NCBI GenBank assembly: GCA_031002005.1
Contig: CM061918.1
Span: 44,056,047 to 44,120,046 of the forward strand
Source of the DNA: Vandiemenella viatica
Lineage: Eukaryota; Arthropoda; Insecta; Orthoptera; Morabidae
Length of the DNA: 64,000 nucleotides
Direction: 5' to 3'
Below the pieces are notes generated by a model. The model worked only from the letters and a program-made list of their open reading frames with translations. It had not been told where the DNA came from and did not search any database. Below are positions 22,961-35,750 of this stretch, piece by piece; the first letter of the stretch is position 1, and each line of letters starts with the position of its first letter. The position numbers were made by a program, and so were the translations under genes.

Positions 22961-23339
22961 AGAGATTCCAAATTTTTACAGTAATCGTTTTTCAATATGG
23001 AAATTTGTTTGAAGCTATTTTCAAGTCGATATTCTGAATATTTCAAGTAGTCAAATTTTGTTTTCGAATTTTATACCACTTTCAAAATTAGGTAACGCAC
23101 TTTATTTGATATCAGATGATAAATGACTAATAGGAGAATAGAATGACATTTGTTTCAGCTTGATAGGAGTAATGTTTCGAAAGTTATGGCAATCACATCT
23201 TTATTAGTATTTTCAGCCAAAACTATTAAAGTTACAAAAATTTTATAATAACTTAATTTGACGTTTGTAATAATATCTAGCGACTACCAAAATTTCGGAG
23301 AGATAGTATTATTTTTGTTGTAAAAGTCAAATTGTATTG

Positions 23340-24337
23340 TGAAATATTTGTCAGTAACTGATCAGTTTCGTGGGAAAATCAGAGAAAGGTTCTTCCCACG
23401 GCTCACCCAGCATCGATTCTATAAATACCCCCCTCCAGAAGCTACTCTCCCCCCAGTCAAACAGCAGCCGTCTCAGTGTGCATTAATAGTTATGTAGGAC
23501 GTTATGTAAGAGCCCTATCGGACTGACAGGGTAGCCGAGGGATAGATTTGGGTTCGTTGTTGACTTTAACTGTGGTGGGACTCTAGAGGAGAGTTTAACT
23601 AACCTCGTGGCGTTCTTGCAGCTGTAGAAGTCTCTTCTATCTTGATGATCTTGAGCTCTTGCGTTTTGTGGGCTAATTAATATGATGTAATTTGTCAGGA
23701 ATAATATGACACCAGCCGATTAGTAGGTTCGGCAACCAGGATAGGGGAAGGCTGGTACGTGTTAGATGACCAGCTGAGATTCTATCCTATTATGAATGAT
23801 AACAGGCATCTAGCGGTTATGAGGTCCCATTTAATGTCATTGAAAGCCGTGAACATACAGCCGATAACATGACTGCGAGGATCCTCCCGACAGCGCCTAT
23901 CTGAGATGCTAATTGCATCTGATTGAGTAACAACTCGTAGACTACTGGATTATTGTATGATTGGATGGCAAGCTAAATGGCTGATGGTATGCCACGCCCC
24001 CGTGATCTGCAGGGCCCACATGGTGAACAGACTTGAGCGAAGAGAGTTGGTTTTACTGTTACAAACCCATATTGGCTGATGAAATCTGCCCCGCGCAGAA
24101 TGAGCTATCTACTCGTCGATGACTGCCCGCAGAGTGAGTGCTAATAATTCTTTGCTACCTCGAAGGTGAACTTTATTGACGTCAGAGAGTCAGTTCCAAC
24201 CAGTAATATCGATTGAGTCAGCGTCTCAGCACATTTTCCTAACAAACAAAGACTGGCCTGCTCGCTACTGAAATGAATTCCAATAAAATATTCTAATTTC
24301 CTTTAAATAAACATATATATCCATTACAATCCTGACA
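23340..24337 (+). mobile_element. LTR-type segment (promoter, R region, poly(A) signal, CCTGACA end)
   Basis: TCTATAAATACCCCC at about 23418 is a TATA box. A 0.8-kb GC-richer transcribed-type stretch with AATAAA at 24282 follows. It ends ATCCTGACA at 24337, then GTTTGGGCTCGTGGCGCAGC, which fits a primer-binding site region. The end resembles GGATCCTGACA of the LTR insertion ending at 54703. The left end is unresolved and no gag/pol is recognised downstream. Confidence 0.5.
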
Positions 24338-24939
24338 GTTAGCTAGTTTGGGCTCGTGGCGCAGCGTATTAACAACTTGCACGGAAATTGTTGAATTTTG
24401 AAGTCATGGCTAAAATCAAGTTAAAAACTACCTCATGCAGTTAAGAAACTGTGGGGGGCGTGAGGTTTGGTCATGCTCGAATGATTGGTCGAATCTGTAA
24501 AATGTTTTTCAGAAAATTTGTTTGATTGCCTGTACAGTTTCCTGACTTGTAAAATTTGAAGAATATATTTGTCAAACAAGAATGGACTAGTGAACATCAT
24601 TTGAACTTTATATTTTCATAGTTTTTGAGTTAAAATCTATGTGGCGGCCAAGTAGTTAAATAAGTCAGAACTGTAACTTTCTAGGCTACACACGGTTATA
24701 GCTGGGACCAAGTGTTTATGCTCCACCCCCGGCATAAGCTTTTCGTCTTCCAAGGACTGTAGCTTATTTTTTTTTTTTTTTTTTAGTTTAAGGGCTGCTG
24801 ATGAGGGGATAAAAATAGATAATCAAAGGGATACTGAGTGAAGATCCATAGTTAGAAAAATAATTGATGCTTAAGAAACAGATGAAGCTTTTGAAACAGT
24901 AACAAAGGGAGTAGATTTGGGAAGGGGAATGTTAATGCT
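24338..24939. other. Putative LTR-element leader and flank
   Basis: Sequence after the LTR-like end; no gag or pol coding was recognised. An 18-base T-run sits near 24767-24784. Confidence 0.4.
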
Positions 24940-25924
24940 GAAAATATCACAAAGCCAGTGATAAGAATTTTACTTTTAAACTTTAGAAGTATAATGAACA
25001 AAGTAAAGAAGTTTGCAAAGCTAATAAAGTAATTATAGAGGTAGAGTCCTGGTTAAAAGGAGTATTAGGCATGAGGTTCCTATGGTGACCCTGAAAGCTT
25101 ATTGATAAGGGCAGACAGGGTAACTTCCACTGGAGCTGTGGATAAGGGTCAACCATAGGAGACCCTCAGCGTCGATGTTGAAAAACTTTCGTAGACAGAC
25201 CCCCAAACCCCTGCTCCCAGGGTTTAAATAGTTACTCCCTCTTCCTATCATCACTGTGTGGAGAGGGCAATACTCCTCGCTAACCTGTTGTATGAAGTCA
25301 TTTTAACAGCTTGCAGTAATAACAAGCGCTTGGCAACTGGCTTGCTGATATGAGTGCTACTTCTCAGGTCATAGCTTAACTTTTTTCATGCTCGCCCGCC
25401 CTAGATACTGACTTGAAAATTAATTTGAAGCTTTTAGGCAAGTGATCGCCTAGATCACTACAGAGTGTACTGCAGAGGTAGAGAAGCAACTGGCAGAGGG
25501 GGATTCATACTGCTTAGCATAGATTACTAGATCATGATCATCTGGGGTAATAAAAACAAAAAGTCCGGGTGTTGAAAGAATTAATGATAAAAATGAGGCC
25601 GTTCATATTCAGAGTTCAGAAGTGAGCATAGAATGGTCATTATTGGTGGGGATTTAAACTTACCACGTGTCAGTTGGGTAGGAAATAAGATTAATAACAC
25701 AAGAGAACAGAGATTTTCAAATAACTTAGTAAGAGAAGGAGGCTTTACACATGTAGCTGAGCAAAACACAAATGGTCCAAACATGTTGGATATCTTCTTA
25801 ATAAAGCCTAATGGCAACCTTATTGGATGTCAAGTAACTGAAGTTATGATGGTTATAAAGGAATTCAGTAAGCCAGTGGTCAGAATTGAAGGGGTAATTT
25901 GCATAACGGACAGTGTCATCTCAG

Positions 25925-26700
25925 TGCTCCGACACCATATGGATCTTTTCCTTGTAATAGACCTCCCTGAAAAACCTACAACATGCTTCCTCCCTCTACA
26001 ATATACAGGCGCAAGCCTGCTGCAGGTGAAACCTTCCCCATCATTGGACATGCCACATGCTCCACAGCACATATCATATACCAGCTAACTTGCCACCACC
26101 TATATAGGCCTGACTACACAACTACTCTTGGTCAGAATGAATGGCCACAGACAAACAGACCACACTTGCAATTTATATCTTCCAATACCAGAACACGCTA
26201 ACTACCACAATTCTAACCACCACAATGACTGTTTCACTGAGAGAGCAATTAGAGTTTTCCCCGAAACGACCGCTGCTTCAGAACTTAGGAGATGGCAACT
26301 GGCATACCAAAATATCCTGGATACCAGACACCCACCTGACATCAACCACCAATAAAATTCCATTTTTTGACCAACCACTCATTATTATTAGTATTATCAT
26401 TTAACTAGTTACAATTTTTTTCATAATTTATTTGTCTATTTTTTAACATTCTGTACTCTTTTGTTATATTATTAATTCTATCACCAGCTGTGATATACAT
26501 ATTTATATATAACATCTCAATTTCTCCCAACATATCGATAACGCACTCAGTCATGCACACCTATGGCACCACATGACAGCGTGAATAAGATGTAAAACCG
26601 AAATATTGTGTATTCTAGTGTTCATCATATATGTTTATGCACATGTGTATGCAGCCTTCAACTTTGATGAACGATTAGTCATTTTTCCTTTCCTTTTAAT
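25925..26700 (+). mobile_element. Penelope-like element 3' fragment (GIY-YIG end and 3' UTR)
   Basis: Frameshifted pieces match the 3' part of the PLE protein at 49682-52177: GETFPIIGHATCSTAHIIYQ, NGHRQTDHTCN, and the end ATTAASELRRWQLAYQNILD followed by TRHPPDINHQ. It is inserted in the family A LINE copy. The 3' UTR, with a CCGAAATATTGTG block near 26596, runs to about 26700. The RT domain is missing. Confidence 0.75.
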
Positions 26701-27457
26701 TATAAGATACCACTTTAGCAATAAATAATTAAGTAATTTACAAAGTGATATGTCTTAAAGATAAAGATAGCAGGATGTGACATTATATGTTATCGTGAAA
26801 CATTATTTACATGTAGTCTGGATGCTTATTACTTACCAGATCAATGGAAAAGTGTAACAGTCAAAAGGGCTGAAAATTACAGGCCAATCAGCTTGACATC
26901 AGTGATAGGAAAATTAATGGAGCAATTAATATGCAACCATATCGGATGTGTCTGTAGAATCGTAAGTGGTTTTCAAGTCGGCAATATGGCTTTAGGCAAT
27001 GATATTTACTTGAATCTCAGTTAGTAGGCTAAACGCAAGATATTTCAGATGAAATGGACAGGGGAAGTCAATTTAACAGTATAGCACCAGATATTTCAAA
27101 TGATTTGGACAGAGTGAGCCATAAAATGATGCTAAATAAGATAACAACTATTGGAGTTGATAAAAAGGTGTTTTGGTGTGTAGAAGAATTCCTAAAATAT
27201 AGAAAGCAATAAGTTAGGGTAGTAAATGCAGTATCAAAAGAAGTAGGGGGGACCATTGCTATTCGTTATTCTAAGGAATGTTAATGGTTTACTGTTAGAA
27301 GTTAGGCTGTTTGCAGAAGACATAGCGTTATATAAAAGAATCAAAATGGTAGAAGACTGTAAACATCTGCAGGGTGATCTAGATAGAATAACTAGCTGGA
27401 AACATGGAAAGAAGATAAATGTAAAGAACAGCCAGCTTAATAGGTACACAGATTAGG

Positions 27458-27720
27458 AGCTAAAGGTTGATTATGACAATTAACTGGGGGAGTAATTGCT
27501 TGCTTATGACATGAATTGTAAATTGAAGTTTTAATTTTGTATTTTAACCAATGACATAAGTGCATATCGCACTACGATATGACAAGGGTTCTTTGGCTCT
27601 TTTCTGTGTATATGTGATTCTAAGCGTCTTTCTGAAGAAGATTATCATCGAAATTGCAGTCAAGGTTAAATAAAACTAATTGATGCAACTGGTTGACTAT
27701 TATTTTCACCCTTACAACTC
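27458..27720. repeat. Unclassified insert within LINE family A
   Basis: This sequence interrupts the LINE coding order. It has a CTGAAGAAGATTATCATCGAAA stretch (about 27633) of the kind that forms a stem between a CTGA(A/T)GA and a CGAAA block, also seen in PLE ends. No coding. Confidence 0.35.
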
Positions 27721-28435
27721 TTACCATTCCTGAAATGCAGCCATGTTAAAAAAATTTAATTGTAAATACCTAGGTACTTACATTGGATAATAAACATGAC
27801 TGGGCGGAAAACATCGGATAGTTGGTAGGAAAAGTGTTCAAAATCCTTCACTTGTTGGAAAGAGTGATGAGAGGATGTACTAGAGAAATAAGGGAAACTG
27901 GGCTACAAAACATTGGTTATACCACTGCTTCAATAAGGTGGTGTAATATGGGACCAAAATTTTGAGTGTCAAATACAGGAGTTGGAGGGTATGCAGAGAA
28001 CAGGTGCTAGATTTCTCTTTGGAAATTACCGCAGAACACAATCGGTAACTAATAGGATAAAGGAGCTGGAGTGGGATTTGTTGAAAGGAGGGTGAAGAGA
28101 GTCATGGGAGTGTGCAAGCCATATGTTGGTGATGAAGAATTGAAAGATATTGGTGGTATAATTTAGAGAGGTGCGTGGTCGGGTAAAGATGACAATGACA
28201 ACAAGATAGTTCTTGATTTCAGGGTGTGGGAAAATTTTCTTTTGTAGGGAATGGCGTAAGGGATTGGAATAAATTACCAAGAGAAATGAATAATCTACCA
28301 AAAATACTGAAAGAATGTAAAGTTCGAATAAGTAGAAGACAAAAGTAGGTGGGAAGAGGTAATGATAAAGATGGGTGAGTAGGAAGATTACCTCCAGAGT
28401 GTGCGCTCCATTGCAATTATATTAAATTAAATTTT

Positions 28436-29590
28436 AGTGTTTGTTTGTTGTGACCATCTTGCTGCCCCCCTCTTGAAGAAAAATTAAGATGCCTTCAGTA
28501 CGCTTCGATGAATGAAGAACTGAACTGGCTCAGGAGCAATTTCGGAGATAAAGATTGACTGGATTATGTCTGATGAGTATGCATCGATATTTCATGAAAG
28601 AACACCATGAGATATTGATAAATAAAGTTATTAAAAAAAATTCTGAGAATCCGAGACAATTAATGTTTACATAAAAAACTAACTGACTTATGATCTTAAT
28701 CAACTACATAGCAGGTGCTTGGATTACATATTAATCAATAATAAAAATTGTTTCCTGAATAGGTTTGAGTTTCATTTTATAAGAAATTGTCATGTTTCAT
28801 TCCCCCACCCCACTTCCTCGAAACCATTATGAGTTGCCCCCACCCCCCTTTCTAGTTCTAATCTTGCCCCCCTCTAGTTCTGATCCTGGATACTCCCTTG
28901 CTTTGATTAAGTATTGTAATTGGAGATTATTAAATTTAATATTACTCTTCATTATATATTAGGTCAAATTTATTTTTAATTTATATTGGTGACTTGCCAC
29001 TTGTATTCTAAACTGTCAGCAGTAACCCAGGATTTCGTCCGCCTGAAAGTGTGTAAAGTACCAGTATAAGATTTTTTGTTGCTGCTCAAAGTACGAACAG
29101 CTGTAAAATTTATATTTTTGGTTTTAAAATATGATTAACTGAAAGAAAAAGTGTACCTCAAAGATGTAATGCGCGCAGGGCCGCATTTAGGGTCTGTAGG
29201 CCCCTAGGGTACCTGTGGTGCGGACCCTTTATGATTTGTAGGTCCCCAACTGTGGTGCGGGGTCCATATTTTCTTTCCCTGTTCTTATTTTTAATTTACT
29301 AAGCAGGAATTTTCGATTCAGTCAGTTTCCTGAATGATATAATTTTTAAGCAAATTGTTTCACACGTGTATTCTAATAGATTCTGTCATTGTAGATTGTT
29401 TTGTAATTAGATAAAGAATATGAAAACTACAGTAGTTAGACATCCGACCAAGTGCAGCTTCATGCAATCTTCGTTGAGGCTGTAACGATAAAGTGCTCAA
29501 ATGGTCAGTGTACCATACGTCGGCAATTACTCTTCAGTAACTTCTATTGAAAGTTTTGACACTAATTGGTTTCTCAATGACCGAATCTGT
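28436..29590. other. Intergenic, no recognised gene
   Basis: Several C-rich pieces (about 28460 and 28800-28880) and a motif around 29180-29270 (GCAGGGCCGCATTTAGGG, then repeated TGTGGTGCGG) that looks like the end of a decayed DNA element. No protein similarity. Confidence 0.4.
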
Positions 29591-29803
29591 TGGAGAATAA
29601 TAGAGCTTTGGCCTGACTTTCGGGAGGATGCGGGTTCAAATTTCCGTCTGGCCATCTAGATTTCGATTTCTATTGTTTCTCGACATCGAACAAGGTAAAT
29701 GCCGGTATGATTTCTCCAAAAAGCTATACCCTAAATCCTTATTTTTCATTGCCGCCCCTCCTTACCTACCTCTAATGATCTCGAAGAGGCGTTAAGAGAA
29801 AAC
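29591..29803 (+). mobile_element. tRNA-derived SINE
   Basis: A B-box-like GGGTTCAAATTTCC at about 29631 follows ATTTCGGGAGGATGC-like text. The body motif CTGGCCATC and the end CCTTACCTACCTCTAATGA and TCGAAGAGGCG match the SINE copies at 6886 and 36326. Short, non-coding, Pol III type. Confidence 0.65.
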
Positions 29804-30529
29804 GCAGCCTCACAGTGCGTTCCCATGAATACCTAGAATTGTTATGTGTTGTGCATGGATGACAGAAACTGTAACAATTTGTGACTGGTTTGTACACGAT
29901 GTACATTAAACGTACTCTGTCGGTGGTGTTATCCACAAGAATGAAAGAAGGAAGAAGGCAGCTATTCCGAAGCACATCAGGTATGTTACCATTGGGCTGA
30001 AATATGTTCTCACTTCATACATGCAGCGATCAGATGGTGATAATGATTTTCCTCACCAATTCTCGGACCAGCTAACTCTATGTCGAACTCCAAACGCAGT
30101 TACTTACTTTTACTCTCAAGTACCACGGTCATGAGATTAGTATTGAAGAACTGGAGAGGAAATTACATCCACTTGAATGCATCTCAGTCACTGGAATTAC
30201 GTTCATGATACCTACAGAATTTCTCTTGCTTTGTCATCGTACAGGTGACCGTTAAACTAATTCATTCACCTATATATGAAAACCACATTTTTATTCACGT
30301 TTTCAATTTGTCTTTTTACCGTCAATCTGAATCCCTTCAACACAATACGATCATTTTCCATAAGACGCAATAATAAGAGATTGACTCTGTGGGATGCGGA
30401 AAGGATACAATTCGCAGCAAAATAATCATGTAACAAAATAGATGCATACTCTAGTAAATGTACTGTCACAGAATATGTACGTTAATTACGTCAGCTTCAT
30501 TTTTTAAGATTCTGGGAATTATTTTTGCG
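29804..30529. other. Intergenic, no recognised gene
   Basis: No coding or repeat assignment. Probably 3' flank of the LINE family C fragment on the right. Confidence 0.5.
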
Positions 30530-31330
30530 AAACCTTGGTAATATATTCTTCAATGTAGTAGAAACAGTTGTCAGTTAATTTTAATTTTTTCCGCATTTTA
30601 ATCTTATCCTCTACCAGATAATTAAGATGTGTTTAGAGCTTATTAAAAATATGTATCACAGAATATCTTACCCCTTTTTGAACAAATGACAACGGCTTGT
30701 AATCCTTGGTAAGATCATTTTTACTTCTGAAGCCATAACTGTGTGGTTTATTGTTTGTGTAAAATATGGTGTAATTTGTGACTACAAAATACATTAAAGC
30801 GTATGTATATACTCGGCCTCCCGTGTCAAGATTCTTAATTACCTTATTCTGTAGGATGTTCTACCGCTAATCATACTGACTATTCTTATTACTCGCTTTT
30901 GGGCTCTCAATACTTTAGAAGTTGATTTCCCCCATAAGATTATTGCATATGGCATTAAGGAATGGAAATGAGAAAATAAACTAGTTCTTTCATACTGAGA
31001 CCATCTATGGCTGAAATTGTTTTTATTGTCAATGTAGCTGCACCCTATAGCTTTAATTCGTCAGAAATATGTATCTTCCAATTCAGCTTATGATCAATAT
31101 TTAAAAAAAAAACAACACACTTCTGCATCTTGAATTGACTACCCCGCCAATTTTATGTATATGTATGGTGTTAATCTGTGAAACTTACTGATCTGCATAG
31201 ATTGAGTTTTATCAAAGTTTAATGATCTGTTTCCTGTTCAGAAGACACCAAATAAGCCATATATTAGCAATATTCTATCTATGCCACAATAGTTTTGGTG
31301 TAAATATTTCATGCTAAACAAAATCGGATG
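30530..31330 (-). mobile_element. LINE family C, decayed RT C-terminal region
   Basis: Minus-strand frames with stops read LDKTQSMQISKFHRLTPY, DHKLNWKIHISDEL, TISAIDGLSMKELVYF, LTKDYKPLSFVQKGVRYSVI and CFYYIEEYI. The order (RT thumb, NW-x-HI, KGV-Y---I-IFN, NSFYS-EEY) is that of insect non-LTR retrotransposons of jockey/CR1 type. Confidence 0.55.
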
Positions 31331-31843
31331 TTTTAGAAGGTCAATGAATAGTAGTCTTATTTAATTTAAAAACTTCCTAATACAAGCATTCAAGAGGAAT
31401 TAAAAAATTCTCTGAAGCTTAGGATTACAAATTTATCTGCATATCTGATATACTTGTGGGCTAAAAGTCGGTATGGCCCCAAGGATCGCAGCCTAAGCCA
31501 TTTATGCTGCGACAATAAAATCCTGAGAAATGCCTCTGCGTCCTCTTAGCAGCAGTACCTACAAATCCTACTTCCACGTCCACGAAGGCGAAAGCCGCGT
31601 GTCGCCTGGCCAATGTACGCCACCCGGGGTGCAACAAACGGGAGAGGGTGAAAGGCAAATTTCCGGTGCCTTAAAACTAGGAATTTTCGGCTAAGGGAAG
31701 TCAACCCTTATAGAAAAGCATGACGGTCAGAAGGCCTAAAGGTGGCTAGCTCCGTCATGTGATTTACCCAGTTACGGGTACATTCCCCATAATGGGGAAA
31801 TATTTCTTCTATTCGCAACCTTCACGTAGAAAATAGAAGTCGG

Positions 31844-32215
31844 ATGGAACTTCATATAACTGAAAAAGCTAGGAAAATGATTAAGAATTTTGGAACTGAA
31901 CTGAAAATAAAGATAGCAGTATTGAACACTATATGCTTGAGTAATAGAGAAACAAAATTACAGAACGAACTAAAAGATATGAAGAATATGAAGAAATTGA
32001 AAGGTAGCATAGAACTGAATGATTATATCATGGATTATAGTGGTGTACCGCAAGGAAAGAAGGCTGCGTCGGGAGTAGCTATAATGCTTAGGAAACTGTG
32101 GAAATCTAGAATTAAAGCTTACGAATGGATTAATGACCGTATAGAAAAGCTCGGAATTAGAGAGAGGGTATTTGAAATTGTTTGCAGTGAACATCCCAAA
32201 AGAAGAAAGATTTGA
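31844..32215 (+). pseudogene. RTE-like LINE apurinic endonuclease, N-terminal fragment
   Basis: The start of an endonuclease/RT polyprotein is open for 123 residues, then broken at 32215; later pieces continue toward 32450 (VTKKKEDYVAIAVDLNAPVG near 32255-32320). The catalytic Glu of the QETK-type motif appears altered (SNRETKLQ). Not functional as written. Confidence 0.55.
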
Positions 32216-32489
32216 AGGAGCGTTATCTCTATGATAAAATAAAAGAATTCTTGAATGTTACCAAAAAAAAAGAAGATTATGTAGCTATAGCGGTGGACCT
32301 AAATGCTCCAGTGGGAAGCAGTCCCAAAAGAATGTAATGGGATCACATACAGCACGTGTAGAAGACAGTAATGGAAAATTACTGATTGATTTTTTCCACC
32401 TTCAATAACTTGAAATTAACAGACAGTCTCTTTAAGGCATAAGAATAGCATAAGATCACATTGAGAAGCCAAGTTAATAGTTCAATATT

Positions 32490-34640
32490 TAATTATAATA
32501 ATATTTAATTAAATTGCAATGGAGCGCATGCTCCGGTGGCAATTTCCCTAAACAACCATCTTCCCCCTCTTCTGTACCCACATTTGCCCTTTACAAATTT
32601 TAACTTTAAATTCTTTCAAGGTTTTTGGCAAATTATTAATCATTTCTCTTGGTAACTTATTCCAATCCCTGACACCCTTGCCTAAAAAAGAGAATCTTCC
32701 TACACCATTCTGCCTGAAATCAACTTGTGGTCATGGTCATCTTTTCCCCTCCATGCATTACTTACAATTATTATACCAATATCTTTCCATGCCTCATCAC
32801 CAATATACGCCTTGTACACTCCCATGACCCTCTTCACTCTCCTTCTGTCTTCTACTTAGTCCTACTCCAACTCTTTTATCATATCTGTTACTGATTGCGT
32901 TCTGCGATAATTTCCAGAAACAAATCTAGCATGCCTTCTTTGCACCTTCTCCAACTCCTGTATTTGATAGTCAAAAATGTGGGTCCCATACTACACTACC
33001 ATAGTCAAGCAATGCTCTGACCAAAGTATTAAAAAACGCAATTCCCTTACTTTTCTCTTACATCCCCTCATCACTCTCTCCAACAAATGCTGAACTTTGA
33101 AACCTTTTCCTACTACCTGTCCAATGTATTCTGCCTAGTTAAGCTTTTTTATCAAATGTAATGCCAAGATATTTACATTTTAAGTCTTCAATAAGCAATT
33201 CATTTTTATTTGTGTATCAAATAAGCTGACTCTTCTTTGCATTTATTTTCATCCGATGTTTACCAACCCAACTAGATATCCTCTCCAGATCACCCTGCAA
33301 CTGTTTAAAATGTTAAACATTTTTAATTTAAATGATTAAATAATTAGTTATAGGAAGAAATGGATCAAGCATTTATCGCGTATGGAGGACACCAGACCAC
33401 TAAAGGTCCCAACACGCTACCCTGTGGCACTCCCATTTTTCCTTCCACTTCTTTTGATACTGCATTTCCTAATCTAACTTTCTCGTTTCTACTTTTAGAA
33501 AATTCTTCTACCTAGCAAATCACCTTCTGATCCACTCCAATAGATTTTTCCTTGTTTACTACCATTTTATGGCTTAATCTGTCAAAAGCCTTTGAAAGTT
33601 CTAGTGCTACACTATCAATTTTACCTCCCTTGTCCATTTCATCTGAAATATCTAGCATATATCCCACCAACTGATATTCACATGAATATCGTTGCCTGAA
33701 CCCATGTTGCCTACTTGAAAACCACTTACACTTCTCACATATATTTCTGATGTCGTTGCATATCAGTCTCTCAGTTAATTTACCTACCACTAATGTCAAA
33801 CTGATTGGCCTATAATTTTCGACTCTATTTCTTACCCCCTTCCCCTTTATGTACCGGCGCTACTATCCACCATTTCCAGTCCTCTGGTAAGTATCAAGTA
33901 TCCAGGCTCAATTTAAATATAATTTCAAGACAAGGTACAAAATAATATCCGATTATCGTTAAGACATCTGTAGTAATATTATCTACACCAACCCCTTTTT
34001 TTCAGCTTTTTTAGTTCCTTCATAGTATCCTCAGGATGAATTTCAAATTTTCTGGTCTGCTCATTTTCAATTCTGTTGTTAAGCTCATTTGCCGATTTAG
34101 ACCCTCCCGTTTTTGATTCCTTGTCCATAATGCTCTCACAGTTGCTTAAAATCTCTGCCTCTTTCAAATCCTCATTAACTTCTTCACCATCCTTATCTAT
34201 AAGGCTCTCAGCATCCTCCCATCCTCTCAGTTTTCTAACATAGTATAGAAATTTCTAGATGAATCAATCAATGGTCCCCCTGCACTGACAACACTCCTCA
34301 TAAATCCATCTTCCGACACCTTCTTAGCTATTATTAATTCTTTGTTTTTATTTGTTTTAAATATTCCCTACTACCTTGCTGTCTCTTAACTCTGCTGTGC
34401 TCTCTTCTTTCCCAACCTCCTCACCTCCCTGTTATAGTACACAGTTCGTCTACTTCTTTTTATTTTCTGTTTTGGAATAAATTTTTCTTCCCCCTTTCTT
34501 ATTATCTCCTTGAACTCTTCCCACCTTGACTCCACTGTACTTGAGCCTTCCTTCCATTTGCTGAAACGTTCTCTGAAATATCTTTTCAAATTCGAAATCT
34601 CTACGAAATGAAAGGACAGCAAACCTTGTACATGACACCA
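32490..34640 (-). mobile_element. LINE family A, longest reverse copy, nested in the RTE-like element
   Basis: It reads on the minus strand from the EN/RT linker (KRYFRERFSKWKEGSSTVES and RRTVYYNREVRRLGKKR, about 34400-34620) through EDTMKELKKLKKRG. RT pieces (KLTERLICNDIRNICEKCKW, QHGFRQRYSCEYQLVGYMLD, LELSKAFDRLSHK) and GVPQGSVLGP at about 33420-33440 follow. The C-terminal region and 3' UTR reach about 32510. Frameshifts and stops make it a pseudogene. A block at 33310-33406 does not belong to it. Confidence 0.75.
33310..33406 (+). repeat. 97-bp RTE segment inside LINE family A
   Basis: This block matches 37116-37212 on the same strand with one mismatch (T versus G at about 33338). In the LINE it replaces the stretch between the GVPQGSVLGP and QLQGDLERI parts of the RT, so the FADD region is gone. 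See the finding. Confidence 0.9.
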
Positions 34641-35569
34641 GAATATACAGAGGTAAAGATTTACTCGGGGATTACTGTTTACATATTACATAATTGGTAA
34701 AGGCTAAGAGATGGTACAAGACAAAACCAACTACAAAACTTCTAAAATAGAAATTTAAAGTACCTCTGTTAAAAGAACAATGTATAAATTTTTTCTACCA
34801 AAAAAGACTTGATTATATTCTAGGAAATGTTCCAGTGCAGAACAATATTAATCAAATATGGGAAGCAATTAACAACATCATTAGAATAGCTCTATTAGAT
34901 GCCTTGGGAAAACGTAGGAAGAAGTACACCAAACGAGCATTAAAAATATGGAACGAGGATATTGCAAAGATCATTAAAGAGAAGAAATAATCGTATCTGA
35001 AGCAACTGTTAAACCCCACACAATAGAAAATATAACTGAGTACAAAAGACGAACAGTTATAGCTGGAGAGAACTAAGAAAGATAAAGAGATAAAGCTGGT
35101 AGAATTACGAAAACGATATAGAACATAATCTTCATGGTAGGCAGGAAAGAGCTTACAGAGTGATGGACTTCTGAATAGGACAGAAAAAGATAAAATGGTT
35201 TACAATTCCATACATGAGAGACACTGGTTACGATATTTCACTATCCTATGGGCGAATAAATATGAAGATCGAGTAAGAATAGATTTCACTACGAAAATCA
35301 ACAAACATGTAGATCCAATAACAGTGGATGAGCTAATGGAGTATTGGTATGATTGATAAATGAAAAGACGCCAGGTTCTGATGGCCTGAACGCATAACTA
35401 TTTGAGTTCTCATCAAATAATTTTGAAATGTGTTTATATATTTTTTTAAATTTTGCTGCATATGTGGATATGTAACTTGATAAGTGGAATGTATCACTAC
35501 TGTGTCCTTTATTCGAAAAAGGAGATAGATCTAAAGCTGAAAAGTATCGAGGCATAGGTGTTGTGTAAG

Positions 35570-35750
35570 GAACAGGGAGGGTGCAACAGGCTCTTTGGAA
35601 TGGGTACAGGCTACGAGGTCAAAAGCGTTTTCAAACCATGGAGGCTGGAAATATATGGAGGAGAAGTGACGTTAAATTGGTGAAGCAGGCACGCGCATGC
35701 GCAGTGGTGGCAGCGGCAATATTGCGCTTCCAAACAATTGCGATGTTCCC
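35570..35750. other. Unclassified insert before the 150-bp satellite
   Basis: GC-richer stretch with CACGCGCATGCGCAGTGG. No protein similarity. Perhaps the flank of the satellite-bearing insertion. Confidence 0.4.

Larger units (their letters stand above)
24940..28435 (+). mobile_element. LINE family A, decayed and interrupted copy
   Basis: It follows the CR1/L2 order. An endonuclease start (LLLNFRSIMNKV..FAKLIK) is at about 24965-25040 and an endonuclease GGDLNLPRVSW motif at 25645. RT NYRPISLTSVIGKLMEQLIC is at about 26870, RLFAEDIALYKR (degenerate FADD) at about 27300, and the C-terminal domain from 27840. The 3' UTR ends near 28435 with the GCGCTCCATTGCAAT block. It is interrupted by unknown DNA (25075-25600), a PLE (25925-26700) and a further insert (27458-27720). 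Many stops; a pseudogene. Confidence 0.75.

Noticed and set aside
25633..25860. Host endonuclease-like gene (GGDLNLPRVSW)
   Set aside because: The motif is the LINE endonuclease, flanked by other LINE family A pieces in order and by stops.
29610..29660. Possible tRNA gene
   Set aside because: Only a degenerate B-box and no cloverleaf; the shared body with two other copies shows a SINE head.
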